A DNA stretch of 64,000 nucleotides from Antarctobacter albus (GCF_900101505.1 NZ_FMZI01000011.1:1-64000), one strand, 5' to 3'; numbered from the stretch's first letter, positions 41,546 through 51,217 are shown. The notes: generated by a model not told the origin, from the sequence alone. Program-made: numbers and translations.

Positions 41546-42961
41546 TCATTGGCGTACCAGTGGCGGCACCACGTCGTCCGGGATCGGGCAGACATAGGGC
41601 GTGCGCGCCAGCTGCTCGCGGTGCCGCGCCTTGGCCTGCTCCACCAGGTCGGGATTTTCCACCAGCCGGCAGGCAGTCGCCGCCATGATCTTGGCGGCAT
41701 GGATCATGCCCTTGTGCGCCGCCGGGGTCTTGCCCTGGGCCACGGTCTGCCAGGTGTGGAACGGCGTGCCGATGGCGCAGGTCGCAACCCGCGCCTGGAC
41801 CGTCGGCACCGCCCAGCTGACATCGCCAACGTCCGTCGACCCCTCTCCGCCTTCGCGCTGACGGTCCAGCGGCGCCACGAAGTCGCAAAGCGCCAGGTCG
41901 GGGTCCGGTGTGCGCCCGATCCGGCGAAAGGTCGCGGCAATGTCCGCCTCTGTCAGGGTCTTCTGGATCTCGCGCGCGAAAACCTCGTCCTCGGCATCGA
42001 AGGGCACCGGGCCCAGCCGGTCCAGTTCCGCCTGCATGGCCTCTTCCAGCGGGCGGTTGCCCAGCAGGTTCGACACGCCGGAAAACACCTTGGTCTCGAC
42101 CCGCGTTTCCGTCATCAGCGCCGCCCCGTCGGCAATCTTGCGCACACGGGCTACAAGGTCGCGCAGGTCCGGCAGGCTGCTGGCGCGGATCAGCTGGCGT
42201 ACCGTGGCACGGGCCTGCACCACGTTGGGTGCCACACCGCCGGCATCGAGATAGGCATAGTGCACGCGCGCACTGTCGGGCATGTGCTCGCGCATATAGT
42301 TGACGCCGATGTTCATCAGTTCAACCGCGTCCAGCGCCGAGCGGCCCAGTTCCGGCGCCCCGGCCGCATGGGCCGCCTTGCCGTGAAAGGTGAAATCGAT
42401 CCTCGTATTGGCCAGCGAAACCGCCTCGTTGACCGCCGTAAAGGTCGCCGGATGCCAGGAGATGGCCGCGTCCACGTCGTCGAACAGCCCTTCGCGCACC
42501 ATGTAGGTCTTGGCCGCGCCGCCCTCTTCTGCGGGGCAGCCATAGTAGCGCACGCGCGCCTTGATGCCCTGCGCCGCCAGCCAGTCCTTGACCGCCGTCG
42601 CCGCCAGCAGCGCCGCCGCCCCCAGCAGGTTGTGACCGCAGCCATGCCCGTTGCCGCCCTGTTCCAGCGGCAGATGCTCTGCCACGCCGGGGGCCTGGCT
42701 GAGCGCGGGCAGCGCGTCAAACTCGCCCAGGATCGCAATCACCGGGCCTTCGTCCCCCGCCTCGCCGATCACGGCGGTGGGAATGCCCGCGGCGTTCTCG
42801 GTCACGCGAAAGCCTTGTTCTTCCAGCATCTTCTTGTGTTCCGCGACCGAGCGGAATTCGGCATAGAGCGTTTCGGGCGTGTCGAAGACGCGGTCGGACA
42901 GTCCGACGAAGGCCTCTCTGTGCCGGTCGACGTGATCCCAGATCGGGTCTGTGTTCTGCAT
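41546..42961 (-). CDS. M20-family amidohydrolase (AbgB-like)
   Basis: A 471-residue metallo-amidohydrolase. GNGHGCGHNLLGAAA holds the first metal ligand His, CPAEEGGAAKTYM the catalytic/bridging Glu pair, AISWHPATF a further His, and THPWQ-like GTPFHTWQTVAQGKTPAAHKG the last His region. STDVGDVSWAVPTVQARVATCAIGTP (in parts of 375-400) is typical of AbgB, the p-aminobenzoyl-glutamate hydrolase subunit. There is no AbgA gene nearby. It ends the dipeptide-importer operon, 15 bp after the GGT-like gene, and probably cleaves an imported amide. AAAGGGAAG precedes the ATG. Confidence 0.87.
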   Translation of the reverse strand: MQNTDPIWDHVDRHREAFVGLSDRVFDTPETLYAEFRSVAEHKKMLEEQGFRVTENAAGIPTAVIGEAGDEGPVIAILGEFDALPALSQAPGVAEHLPLEQGGNGHGCGHNLLGAAALLAATAVKDWLAAQGIKARVRYYGCPAEEGGAAKTYMVREGLFDDVDAAISWHPATFTAVNEAVSLANTRIDFTFHGKAAHAAGAPELGRSALDAVELMNIGVNYMREHMPDSARVHYAYLDAGGVAPNVVQARATVRQLIRASSLPDLRDLVARVRKIADGAALMTETRVETKVFSGVSNLLGNRPLEEAMQAELDRLGPVPFDAEDEVFAREIQKTLTEADIAATFRRIGRTPDPDLALCDFVAPLDRQREGGEGSTDVGDVSWAVPTVQARVATCAIGTPFHTWQTVAQGKTPAAHKGMIHAAKIMAATACRLVENPDLVEQAKARHREQLARTPYVCPIPDDVVPPLVRQ

Positions 42962-42976
42962 TCTGTCTTCCCTTTC

Positions 42977-44608
42977 TCAAGCTGCGTCGGCGCTGCCGGC
43001 ATAGGCCGGGTCGGCGGCGGCCATGACCGTCCCGTCCGCCCGCCGTCCGACGGCCTGTACGATTCCCAGGTGATCGACCGGGCCGCGCCCGGTGAAGCTG
43101 ACCTCGGCCCCTGCCTCGGCCAACCGATTTTCCAGCCCCTCCGACACATCCAGGTGCAGGCGGGCGGTGGCCCCGACCCAGTTGGCGCGCGGCGCGGCCA
43201 GTGCATTGGCCAGAGACGAGCCGTTCAGCAGGTGCCGGATCACGCCTGCCACCGCGCCGGGGATCCGTTCGCTGCCCGCGCCACCCAGCGCGTAACAGGC
43301 GCCGCCGATGTCCAGCAGGCAGGGGCATTGTTCGGTCACGTCCCGCGCGCCGGGCACCGGATCCTCTGCCATGCGATAGGAATGGGCCAGCAGGATGCCG
43401 GTCACCGGATCGGCGACACGGGCGCCGAAATGCGGGCCGATGGACTGTGTCAGGGCGACGCGCATCCCGTCCGCATCGACCACCGACAGATGCGTGGTGT
43501 CCCGGTCATCCGACGGCGCGGGCGTGCGGGCCCGGTCCAGCGCGGCGGCCAGCACCGCGCTGTCGGCCCAGCCCTCTGGCAGGCCCTCGGCCAGGCGCGC
43601 GCTCAATGCGTCCCAGGGCAACGGGTCACTCTTGGGTTTGAGCGAGCGCAGCTCTTCGGGGCGTTCCTCGAAGGCGCGCAGGATCGCCAGAAGATGCGCG
43701 ATCTCGATGTCCAGGATCGGCCCCGGCACCGCCGAGTTCACCAGCGCGACGATCCGCAAAAGCGTGTGCCCCCAGCCCTGTCGCCCGATACTGGTCAGGC
43801 GCCAGCCCTTTTCCCGCAACTCGACCGTTTCCCCGACCAGCGGCACCGCGGCGCGCAGATCCCCGACCGTCCAGAACCCACCCTTGGCCGCGAGCCGTTC
43901 GCAGAAGGGCCCGGCAAAGACCGGGTCCGCGAAAGGATCCTGCCCCGTCGAGATCAGGCGATCCAGGAAACCCGCCAGTCCGGGATTGCGGAACACCGCG
44001 CCTTCGGGCACGGGCCGACCATCGGGCAGGTAGTGCGCGCGTGCATCCGGATCGACAAGATCCGGCGCCCGCCAGGCCCAGACGGCGGCCAGTTCGCGTG
44101 GCACGGTGAACCCGTCCCGGGCAAGGTCTCGCGCGGGCGCCACAACCCGCGCCAGCGGCAGGCTGCCGCCCTCGGCATGCAGCCGCAGCAATGCGCGCAC
44201 GATCCCGGGCAAGGGCAAGGCCTGCCGATCCGGCAACCGCCGGACACCCTCGGACAAGTGAGCTGGTGCACGCGTCGCCCCGTCGATGGCGCGTGGCGTC
44301 TCTCCGGCCGGAGCCCAGAGGATATGCCCGCGCCCGGCGGGCGAGGCATTGGGGGGATCGGCAACCATCGTCGCCAGCGCCGCCGCGACGGCGGCATCCG
44401 CCGCCGTTCCGCCCTGCCGCAGGATTCCCATGCCGACCCGGGTCGCATGGGGCGACCCGCTGGCAACGGCGCCCAGCGCGCCGACCGCCTCGGCGGAACG
44501 GCCCTGCATCAGGGCCGCCCGTTCGATCCCGGGCGCGCCTTCGCACAGCCAATGTTCCCGCCCGCCCGGTCCCGCGACCGCATCCGCCAGCAACTCGGGC
44601 ATCGTCAC
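42977..44608 (-). CDS. Gamma-glutamyltransferase-like protein, probably cytoplasmic
   Basis: A 543-residue Ntn-hydrolase of the GGT family. The self-cleavage/nucleophile region is DDRDTTHLSVVDADG, with Thr371 or Thr372 as the expected nucleophile, and MRVALTQSIGPHFGA follows. The N-terminal block RQGGTAADAAVAAALATMVADPP is recognisable, but the usual glycine-rich GIGGGG loop is altered (NASPAGRGHILW). No signal peptide is visible, unlike classic periplasmic GGT. GTG at 44608 fits GGAGGAAG spacing and overlaps the upstream stop; an ATG lies at 44602. It should act on a gamma-glutamyl compound brought in by the ABC importer. Confidence 0.85.
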   Translation of the reverse strand: MTMPELLADAVAGPGGREHWLCEGAPGIERAALMQGRSAEAVGALGAVASGSPHATRVGMGILRQGGTAADAAVAAALATMVADPPNASPAGRGHILWAPAGETPRAIDGATRAPAHLSEGVRRLPDRQALPLPGIVRALLRLHAEGGSLPLARVVAPARDLARDGFTVPRELAAVWAWRAPDLVDPDARAHYLPDGRPVPEGAVFRNPGLAGFLDRLISTGQDPFADPVFAGPFCERLAAKGGFWTVGDLRAAVPLVGETVELREKGWRLTSIGRQGWGHTLLRIVALVNSAVPGPILDIEIAHLLAILRAFEERPEELRSLKPKSDPLPWDALSARLAEGLPEGWADSAVLAAALDRARTPAPSDDRDTTHLSVVDADGMRVALTQSIGPHFGARVADPVTGILLAHSYRMAEDPVPGARDVTEQCPCLLDIGGACYALGGAGSERIPGAVAGVIRHLLNGSSLANALAAPRANWVGATARLHLDVSEGLENRLAEAGAEVSFTGRGPVDHLGIVQAVGRRADGTVMAAADPAYAGSADAA

Positions 44609-45606
44609 GCGACTTCCTCCTGTTCCAGGATGCAGGCGGTGCGGCGACCGTCCCTACCCGCGCGCAGGTCCGGCACCCCGGTCTTGCAGGCGGCGGTGGC
44701 CAATGGGCAGCGCGGGTGAAAGGCGCAGCCCGGCGGCGGGTTCAGCGGCGAGGGGATCTCTCCCTGGATCGGGGTAAAACTGTGCCCACGCCGGTCGAGA
44801 CGCGGCGCCTCGGCCAGCAGAGCGCGGGTGTAGGGATGGCGCGGGTTCTCGAAAACCTCGTCGGCGGTGCCGATTTCCACCAGTCGGCCCAGGTACATGA
44901 TCGCCACCCGGTCGGCGATATGTTCGACCGCGCCCAGATCATGGCTGATGAAGAGATAGGCAAAGCCGAACTCCTGCCGCAGGTCCTCGAAGAGGTTGAG
45001 CACCTGCGCCTGGATCGAGACATCCAGCGCCGAAATCGCCTCGTCGCAGACGATCAGCCGCGGTTTCAGGGCCAGCGCCCGGGCGATCCCCACCCGCTGC
45101 CGCTGACCGCCTGAGAACTGGTGCGGATAGCGCGACATGACATCGGCGTTCAGCCCGACCCGCGTCAGAAGATCGGCGACGTAATCACGCCGTTCGGACC
45201 GGCGGATCAGCCCGTGGATCACCGCCGCCTCGCCCACGATCTGTTCGACCCGCATCCGCGGGTTGAGCGAGGCAAAGGGATCCTGAAAGATCATCTGCAC
45301 TTCCAGTTCCCAGGCGCGGCGCTGCTGGGTGGTCATCTGCTCCAGCGCGACGCCGCGCCAGGAGAGCGTGCCGCCCGAGGGCGTTTCGACCCCGACCACC
45401 ATGCGCCCAAGCGTGGACTTGCCGCAGCCGGACTCCCCGACGAGGCCCAGGACCTCGCCCTCGGCCACCTCGAGGCTGACACCGTTGACCGCGCGAACGC
45501 GGGTCTCCTGGTAGTTGGCACCGGCCAGGTTGGCGATGCGTTCCGCAAGATCCGGCGAGGACACATAGGTCTGCGAGATGTCTTGCAATGACAGGAGCGC
45601 GGTCAT
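44605..45606 (-). CDS. Dipeptide/oligopeptide ABC ATPase (DppF-type)
   Basis: A 333-residue ATPase. Walker A GESGCGKST, Q-loop MIFQDPFASLNPRM, signature [16 protein letters not shown], Walker B LIVCDEAISALDVSIQAQ and H-loop LFISHDLGAVEHI are intact. The C-terminal PHPYTR..PLNPPPGCAFHPRCP region carries the cysteines typical of DppF/OppF. ATG at 45606 overlaps the preceding stop. Partner of the DppD-type ATPase upstream. Confidence 0.92.
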   Translation of the reverse strand: MTALLSLQDISQTYVSSPDLAERIANLAGANYQETRVRAVNGVSLEVAEGEVLGLVGESGCGKSTLGRMVVGVETPSGGTLSWRGVALEQMTTQQRRAWELEVQMIFQDPFASLNPRMRVEQIVGEAAVIHGLIRRSERRDYVADLLTRVGLNADVMSRYPHQFSGGQRQRVGIARALALKPRLIVCDEAISALDVSIQAQVLNLFEDLRQEFGFAYLFISHDLGAVEHIADRVAIMYLGRLVEIGTADEVFENPRHPYTRALLAEAPRLDRRGHSFTPIQGEIPSPLNPPPGCAFHPRCPLATAACKTGVPDLRAGRDGRRTACILEQEEVA

Positions 45607-46580
45607 GATGCCTCCTCCAGCGGGTGGAAACAGCGCAGGCTGCGGCCAGTGGCCAGGTCCTGCCGGTCCGGGCGGGCCTTGCGGCAGGTCTCGCTGGCCC
45701 GTGGGCAGCGCGGGGCAAAGGCACAACCTTCGGGAAGGTTCATCAGGCTGGGCGTCATGCCCTTGATCGGCACCAGCCGCTCTCCGCGCGGCACCGACGA
45801 GGGGATCGAGGAGATCAACCCGCGGGTATAGGGATGTTTCGGATGATCCAGCAGGGCGTCCACCGGCCCGGTCTCGACGATTCGGCCCGCGTACATGACC
45901 GCAACCCGGTGGGCGAGCCCGGCAACCACCGTCAGGTCATGGGTGATCCAGATCAGTGCGGTGTTCCGCTGGGCCATCAGCTTCTGCATTTCGGACAGGA
46001 TCTGCGACTGGATGGTGACATCCAGCGCCGTGGTCGGTTCGTCCGCGATGATCAGGTCCGGTTCCAGCATCAGCGCGATGGCGATCACCACGCGCTGACG
46101 CATGCCGCCGGACATCTCGTGCGGGTAGGTCCGCAGCCGTTCCACCGGCGACGGGATGCCCACCAGCGCCAGCGCCTCGGCCGCCATGTCTCGCGCGCGG
46201 GACCTGGACACGTCACGATGGGCACGGATCGTCTCGATCATCTGGGTGTCGATGCGCAGGACCGGGTTCAGGGTCATCATCGGGTCCTGAAAGATCATCG
46301 CGATCCGGTCGCCGCGCAGCCGCGCCATCGCCGGTTCGGAAAGCTTGCGCAGGTCCTGCCCTTTCAGCAGAACCTCGCCCCCGGCGATGCCGCCCGGCTT
46401 GTCGATCAGGCCCATGATGGAAAACCCGGTAATCGTCTTGCCGGATCCGCTTTCGCCGACGATCCCCAGCACCTCGCCCGGCCCCACCTCCAGCGAGACA
46501 CCGTCGACGGCGGTGATCGCCCCGGCGCGGGTGTCGAACTGGGTGACAAGATCGCGGACGGATAGAACAGGCGCATTCAT
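45603..46580 (-). CDS. Dipeptide/oligopeptide ABC ATPase (DppD-type)
   Basis: A 325-residue ATPase with Walker A GESGSGKTIT, Q-loop MIFQDPMMTLNPVLRI, signature EMSGGMRQRVVIAIAL, Walker B LIIADEPTTALDVTIQ and H-loop IWITHDLTVVAGLAHRVAVMYAG. The C-terminus has NLPEGCAFAPRCPRASETC, the family Cys motif. The open frame extends to 46967 inside the permease, but the ATG at 46580 overlapping its stop is the normal start. Confidence 0.92.
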   Translation of the reverse strand: MNAPVLSVRDLVTQFDTRAGAITAVDGVSLEVGPGEVLGIVGESGSGKTITGFSIMGLIDKPGGIAGGEVLLKGQDLRKLSEPAMARLRGDRIAMIFQDPMMTLNPVLRIDTQMIETIRAHRDVSRSRARDMAAEALALVGIPSPVERLRTYPHEMSGGMRQRVVIAIALMLEPDLIIADEPTTALDVTIQSQILSEMQKLMAQRNTALIWITHDLTVVAGLAHRVAVMYAGRIVETGPVDALLDHPKHPYTRGLISSIPSSVPRGERLVPIKGMTPSLMNLPEGCAFAPRCPRASETCRKARPDRQDLATGRSLRCFHPLEEAS

Positions 46581-47455
46581 CGCTGCATCCTCGGGTTCAG
46601 GATGTCGCGGACATGGTCGCCGACGACATTGATGCAGACCAGCGTGACCAGCAGCGCCACCCCCGGGTAGAAACTGATCCAGTAGCGGCCCGACAGCAGG
46701 TAGTCGAACCCGTTGGCGATAAGCAGGCCCAGCGAGGGTTCGGTGATCGGCACGCCGACCCCCAGGAAGGACAGCGAGGCCTCGATGGCGATGGCATTGG
46801 CGATCTGCACCGTCGCGATGACCAGCACCGGCGGCATCACGTTGGGCAGCACATGGCCGAACAGGATGCGCCATTGCGGCAGGGCGGCGGCGCGGGCGGC
46901 GGTGACATAGTCCTTGCGGATCTCGACCAGGGCCGCGGCCCGCACCGTCCGGGCGAAATAGGCCCATTGCACCAGGATCAGCGCGATGATGACCTTGTCC
47001 ACCCCCTTGCCCAGCGAGGCCAGCAGCAGGAGCGCCACCAACAGCGCGGGAAAGCTGAGCTGGATGTCCACGATGCGCATGATCAGCGTCTCTACCCAGC
47101 CGCCGCGCGCGGCGGCCATCAGGCCCAGCACCATGCCCACGGCCACGGCCGAGGTGACGGCGATGAAACTGACCATCAAAGAGATGCGCAGCCCGTAGAT
47201 CATGGCCGAGAGCATGTCGCGGCCCTGTTCGTCGCTGCCCAGCCAGTAGGTGAACCCGCCGAACCCCTCGGTTCCCGGCGTCAGCGATCCGTCCAGGATG
47301 TCGATCTGGGCAAGGTCATAGGGGTTCTGCGGCGCGATGATCCCGGCAAAGAGCGCGGTCAGCGCGATGGCCAACAGGCCAAGACCCGCGATCACCGCCA
47401 AGGGGCTGGCGAGGAAATCGGCCACGAACCGGCGGAGGGGCGTATCGGCGGTCAT
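46577..47455 (-). CDS. Dipeptide/oligopeptide ABC permease (DppC-type)
   Basis: A 292-residue inner-membrane permease. A first transmembrane helix (about 15-38) is followed by LGSDEQGRDMLSAMIYGLRISLMV, the DppC signature, and the coupling loop DYVTAARAAALPQWRILFGHVLPNV. EASLSFLGVGVPITEPSLGLLI closes the core. Both ends overlap neighbours by 4 bp. Confidence 0.92.
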   Translation of the reverse strand: MTADTPLRRFVADFLASPLAVIAGLGLLAIALTALFAGIIAPQNPYDLAQIDILDGSLTPGTEGFGGFTYWLGSDEQGRDMLSAMIYGLRISLMVSFIAVTSAVAVGMVLGLMAAARGGWVETLIMRIVDIQLSFPALLVALLLLASLGKGVDKVIIALILVQWAYFARTVRAAALVEIRKDYVTAARAAALPQWRILFGHVLPNVMPPVLVIATVQIANAIAIEASLSFLGVGVPITEPSLGLLIANGFDYLLSGRYWISFYPGVALLVTLVCINVVGDHVRDILNPRMQR

Positions 47456-48429
47456 GACCGGCCTCCTTTCACCCGCACGCGCGGATCCAGCAGCGAGTAG
47501 CCGATGTCCACCACCAGGTTGATCATCACGAAAAGGAAGACCGTCAGCATCAGGTAAGCAACGACAACGGGACGATCCAGCAGGCCGATGCTGTCGATTA
47601 GCAGCTTGCCGATTCCGGGCCAGGAAAAGACCGTTTCCGTCACCACGGCAAAGGCGATCACGTTGCCGGTTTCCAGCCCCAGCACGGTGACGACGGGAAT
47701 GAGGATGTTCTTGAGGATATGCACCCCCACCACGCGCACCGGCGACAGGCCGCGCGCGCGGGCGTATTTGACGTAGTCCTGCAGCGCCACCTCGGCGGTG
47801 CCCGCGCGGGTCAGGCGGATCACCAGCGACATCTTGTAGATGGCCACGTTCAGCGCGGGCAGGATCAGGTGGCTCAGCCCGTCCCAGGTCAGGAAGCTGA
47901 CGGGAATGCCCAGCACATCCACCGTATCGCCACGCCCCCCGGCGGGCAGCCAGCCCAGGAAGACGGCAAACAGCATGATCAGCATGAGCCCTTGCCAGAA
48001 ATTCGGAGTCGAGAAACCCACCACCGACCCGGCCATGATGACCTTGCTGTAGGGCGCCTCTGGTTTCAGTCCGGCAATCATCCCCAGCGGGATGCCCAGG
48101 ACCACGGCGATCAGGATGCCCAGAAAGGCCAGTTCCAGCGTCGCCGGCAGCCGCGACAGGATCAGTTCCAGCGCCGGGCGATTGTGGACAAACGAGGTTC
48201 CCAGGTCCCCCTGCGCCAGCCCGGCCAGGAAATAGCCGAACTGGACGTGCACCGGCTTGTCGAGACCAAGGCGCCGGATCGTTTCTTCCTGTTCGGCCAG
48301 GTCTGCCTCTGGGTTGATCAGCAGATCGACCGGGTTGCCGACGGCGAAGAGGCCGAAAAAGACGATGGTCGCCATGACGGCCATGACCAGAAAGGCCTGA
48401 CCCAGGCGACGGATGAGATAGGCAAGCAT
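47452..48429 (-). CDS. Dipeptide/oligopeptide ABC permease (DppB-type)
   Basis: A 325-residue inner-membrane permease starting MLAYLIRRLGQAFLVMAVMA, the typical first helix. It has the coupling loop VKYARARGLSPVRVVGVHILKN and TETVFSWPGIGKLLIDSI. It follows the binding-protein gene after a 62-bp gap holding a strong hairpin. Confidence 0.92.
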   Translation of the reverse strand: MLAYLIRRLGQAFLVMAVMATIVFFGLFAVGNPVDLLINPEADLAEQEETIRRLGLDKPVHVQFGYFLAGLAQGDLGTSFVHNRPALELILSRLPATLELAFLGILIAVVLGIPLGMIAGLKPEAPYSKVIMAGSVVGFSTPNFWQGLMLIMLFAVFLGWLPAGGRGDTVDVLGIPVSFLTWDGLSHLILPALNVAIYKMSLVIRLTRAGTAEVALQDYVKYARARGLSPVRVVGVHILKNILIPVVTVLGLETGNVIAFAVVTETVFSWPGIGKLLIDSIGLLDRPVVVAYLMLTVFLFVMINLVVDIGYSLLDPRVRVKGGRS

Positions 48430-48452
48430 GCGGGTGGATTTCCGGACATCGG

Positions 48453-48481
48453 GGGGTGGCGCCGTTGTCCGGCGCCACCCC
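48453..48481 (-). other. Strong intercistronic hairpin between dppA- and dppB-type genes
   Basis: GGGGTGGCGCCG (48453-48464) and CGGCGCCACCCC (48470-48481) form a perfect 12-bp stem with loop TTGTC, 11 bp past the binding-protein stop. No T-tract on the minus strand, so mRNA end protection is more likely than termination. Confidence 0.6.
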
Positions 48482-48491
48482 GGTTTTCAGA

Positions 48492-50114
48492 TCACTCGGG
48501 ACGGACGGTGGTCAGGACCGTGTGCTGGTCCGCACGCGGGTCCATCGTCAGCCCGGCGCGCAGCGCCCAGGGCGTCACCTCGAAGTGCAGCGGCAGGATG
48601 GCCATGTCGTCGACCACGATCCGCGAGGCCTGGCGCAGCAACTCGTCATGCTTGGCGGTTTCCACCGTCGACAGCGCCTCTTCGATGATCGCGTCCAGGT
48701 CCCGGTTCGAGTAGCGGCCGCGATTGGTGCCGCCCAGGCCCTTGTCCTTGTCCTGCGAAGCGACCAGCGCGCGCAGCGGCGAGGCCATGCCCGCGCCCGA
48801 GGCACCCCAGCCCGCAAGGTAGAGCGAGAACTCGTAGTTGTTGCGGCGCGAGAAGAAGACAGAGGCCGTCATGGCGTCGACCTCGGTCTGGATGCCCGCA
48901 CGGGTCAGCATCTGGGCCACGGCCTGCGCGATCTTGCTGTCGTTGATGTAGCGGTCGTTCGGCGTGCCAATCACCAGCTTGAAGCCGTCCGGATAGCCGG
49001 CCTCGGCCAGCAGGCGCTTGGCCTCTTCGAGGTCCGGCTCTTCCAGAGCGATCTCGGGGTCGGTGCCGCGCATGAAATCGGGGACCAGCTGACGCGCGGG
49101 CACGGCCAGGCCGCCCATGATGCGGTCCACGATCAGCGGGCGGTTGATCGCCAGCGAGATCGCCTTGCGCACGCGCAGGTCCTTCATCGGGTTCTTGCCG
49201 TCGGTGCCCTCGATACCGGGGCTGGGCTCGCCGACATGGTCGAAGTGCAGGTAGATCACCCGGCTGGAGGCGCCCTGCACCACGTTCACCTTGGGATCGT
49301 TTCGTAGGCGTTCCAAATCCTGCACCGGGGGTTTCTCGATCACGTCCACGTCACCCGCCAGCAACGCGGCGACACGCGCGCCCGCGTTGGTGATCGGGCG
49401 GATGGTGATCTGTTCCCAGTAGGGTGCGTCCCCCCAGTAGTCATCGTTGCGCGCCACGACGATGCTTTCGCCCGGCGTGAAGGAGACGAACTTGTACGGC
49501 CCGGTGCCGATGGTGGCGGTGCCGTCGTTGTAGGCGTTGGAATCCAGGTAGCTGTCGATGCCCGGGCAGCCATCCTTGGTGTATTCGACCGGCCCGTCAT
49601 GCCCGTTGGCAGAGGCCGAGACGACACCGAAACTGGCGAAGTCGGTCAGCAGCAGCGGATAGGGAACGGCGGTCGTGACCTCGATGGTCATATCATCCGG
49701 CGCGGTGATCGTCTCTGCCGACTTGATGAACCCCGCCATCGACGAGGGCGAGTTCGGCACGTTGGGAATCCGGCAGGCAGTATAGAGGAAATCGCGGGCG
49801 GTGAAATCGCCGCCATCGTGGAACTTGACCCCTTCGCGCAGGTGGAAGGTCCAGGTCAGCCCGTCGTCCGAGGTTTCCCAGCTTTCCGCCAGCTCGGGCA
49901 CGATACCCAGGTTGGCATCCTCGCCCACCAGGGCCTCGAACATGTGCTTTCGCGTGGCGTTGTTGGGCCCGAGGTTGTGATACAGCGGATCGACGGAACT
50001 GGGTTCAGAGGCGAATCCGGCGGTCAGCGTCTGTGCGGCGGCGGGCTGGGCCACCGTGCCCAGCGCCAGAACGCCAAAGGACAACGCGGTGGCTGTCAAA
50101 GTCGTTTTTTTCAT
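48492..50114 (-). CDS. ABC transporter substrate-binding protein (family 5, DppA/OppA-type)
   Basis: A 540-residue periplasmic protein. A signal peptide (about 1-27, ending PAAA/Q) precedes a family 5 binding fold: ASEPSSVDPLYHNLGPNNATRKHMFEALV opens the mature part (within 35-65), then WTFHLREGVKFHDGGDFTARDF, a family signature, and VRKAISLAINRPLIVDRI. Substrates of this family include peptides, opines and glutathione-like compounds; the GGT-like and M20 genes downstream favour a glutamyl amide. ATG at 50114 with AAGGGGAG upstream. Confidence 0.9.
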   Translation of the reverse strand: MKKTTLTATALSFGVLALGTVAQPAAAQTLTAGFASEPSSVDPLYHNLGPNNATRKHMFEALVGEDANLGIVPELAESWETSDDGLTWTFHLREGVKFHDGGDFTARDFLYTACRIPNVPNSPSSMAGFIKSAETITAPDDMTIEVTTAVPYPLLLTDFASFGVVSASANGHDGPVEYTKDGCPGIDSYLDSNAYNDGTATIGTGPYKFVSFTPGESIVVARNDDYWGDAPYWEQITIRPITNAGARVAALLAGDVDVIEKPPVQDLERLRNDPKVNVVQGASSRVIYLHFDHVGEPSPGIEGTDGKNPMKDLRVRKAISLAINRPLIVDRIMGGLAVPARQLVPDFMRGTDPEIALEEPDLEEAKRLLAEAGYPDGFKLVIGTPNDRYINDSKIAQAVAQMLTRAGIQTEVDAMTASVFFSRRNNYEFSLYLAGWGASGAGMASPLRALVASQDKDKGLGGTNRGRYSNRDLDAIIEEALSTVETAKHDELLRQASRIVVDDMAILPLHFEVTPWALRAGLTMDPRADQHTVLTTVRPE

Positions 50115-50174
50115 TGTCAGAGAACTCCCCTTGGAATGCGCCAAGGAGAAGGCAAGCAATTCGGCCGCGCAATC

Positions 50175-51137
50175 TTATGAAGGTACGGTAAAAGGGTATT
50201 CCGGATCGGAATGGGCGCTGTCCGCGAGTATCTCCAGCGGCAGGCCCAGCGTCTCGAACTTGGCACGGACCTCGGACAGGAGACAGTCGACAAAGGTCTG
50301 GGTGTCCGGGCTGCGGTCGCGTCCGGCCTGCTCGACCAGGGCGACGGTGTGATGAACGCGCGGTTCGAACGGGCGGATCGCCAGCTCGGAGGTGACGGTG
50401 TAGCCCGCCATCATCCCGTTCACGACAGCCACGCCCAGCCCCTCTGCCGCGCAACGACAGGCTGTGGCGACATTCGAGGTCTCGATCCGGATGTCCGGGG
50501 TCAGGCGTTCGCGCGAAAAGGCGTCTTCGATCAACTGGCGGGTCGGCTGTCGCCGCAACAGAAAGATCATCTTTTCACCGGCCAGGTCCGCTGGCCGAAC
50601 CAGCGATGTCTTCGCCAGAGGGTGATCGTGCCGCATGACGGCGCAGCTGACGGTGCGAAACAGCGGCGTCACCTGCAGCGTCGGGTGCGACACCGGCAGG
50701 GCGACCACGGCAAACTCGGCCTCACGCCGCACCATGACGTCGATGGCCGCCTCTGTCGTGCGGACATCGAAACCAAAGCGCACATCCGGCTTGCGCGCGG
50801 AAAACGCGCCCAGAACCGAAGGCACCAACCCGTAGGACAGCGAGGGCACGGTGACAAAGACCAGTTCGGGGCTGGGTGCGGCGGCACGGGTCGACATGAC
50901 CTCCAGCCGTGAGACCGCCTCGAGGATGCCGCGCGCCTGCGCCAGCACGGCGTTGGCCTGTCGGGTCGGCGTCAATCGCCCGTTGGCCCGCGTGAAGAGG
51001 TCAAAGCCCAGGCGGGTTTCGAACCGGCCCAGGATACGGCTGACCGCGGACTGGGTGATGCCCAGTTCCCGCGCCGCCGCCGAGACGGAGCCGAAGCGCA
51101 TGATCGCGTCGAAAACTTCCAGGTGCCGCAGATCCAA
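50175..51137 (-). CDS. LysR-family transcriptional regulator
   Basis: A 320-residue LysR regulator. The N-terminal helix-turn-helix is MDLRHLEVFDAIMRFGSVSAAARELGITQSAVSRILGRFE (split over residues 1-40), with the recognition helix at TQSAVSRILGRFE. The effector domain (about 90-300) shows VPSLSYGLVPSVLGAFSARKPDV and NVATACRCAAEGLGVAVVNG. No ATG is in frame; the start is a TTG at 51137 (TTG-GAT-CTG), with a weak GGA upstream. It lies 60 bp before the binding-protein gene in the same direction and probably regulates the importer operon. Confidence 0.87.
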   Translation of the reverse strand: MDLRHLEVFDAIMRFGSVSAAARELGITQSAVSRILGRFETRLGFDLFTRANGRLTPTRQANAVLAQARGILEAVSRLEVMSTRAAAPSPELVFVTVPSLSYGLVPSVLGAFSARKPDVRFGFDVRTTEAAIDVMVRREAEFAVVALPVSHPTLQVTPLFRTVSCAVMRHDHPLAKTSLVRPADLAGEKMIFLLRRQPTRQLIEDAFSRERLTPDIRIETSNVATACRCAAEGLGVAVVNGMMAGYTVTSELAIRPFEPRVHHTVALVEQAGRDRSPDTQTFVDCLLSEVRAKFETLGLPLEILADSAHSDPEYPFTVPS

Positions 51138-51217
51138 CCGGGTCCATCCGTTTGAAAACCAATCGCTCCCGGCACTATCGGACGGAAACCGGCCCGGCGC
51201 AACGCAGGGCGTTCCCC

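Noticed and set aside
41549-44719. Plus-strand open frame of 1056 residues
   Set aside because: It is antisense to the M20 and gamma-glutamyltransferase genes, which have full family motifs; the frame is rich in His/Arg/Gly/Gln and has no recognisable domain.
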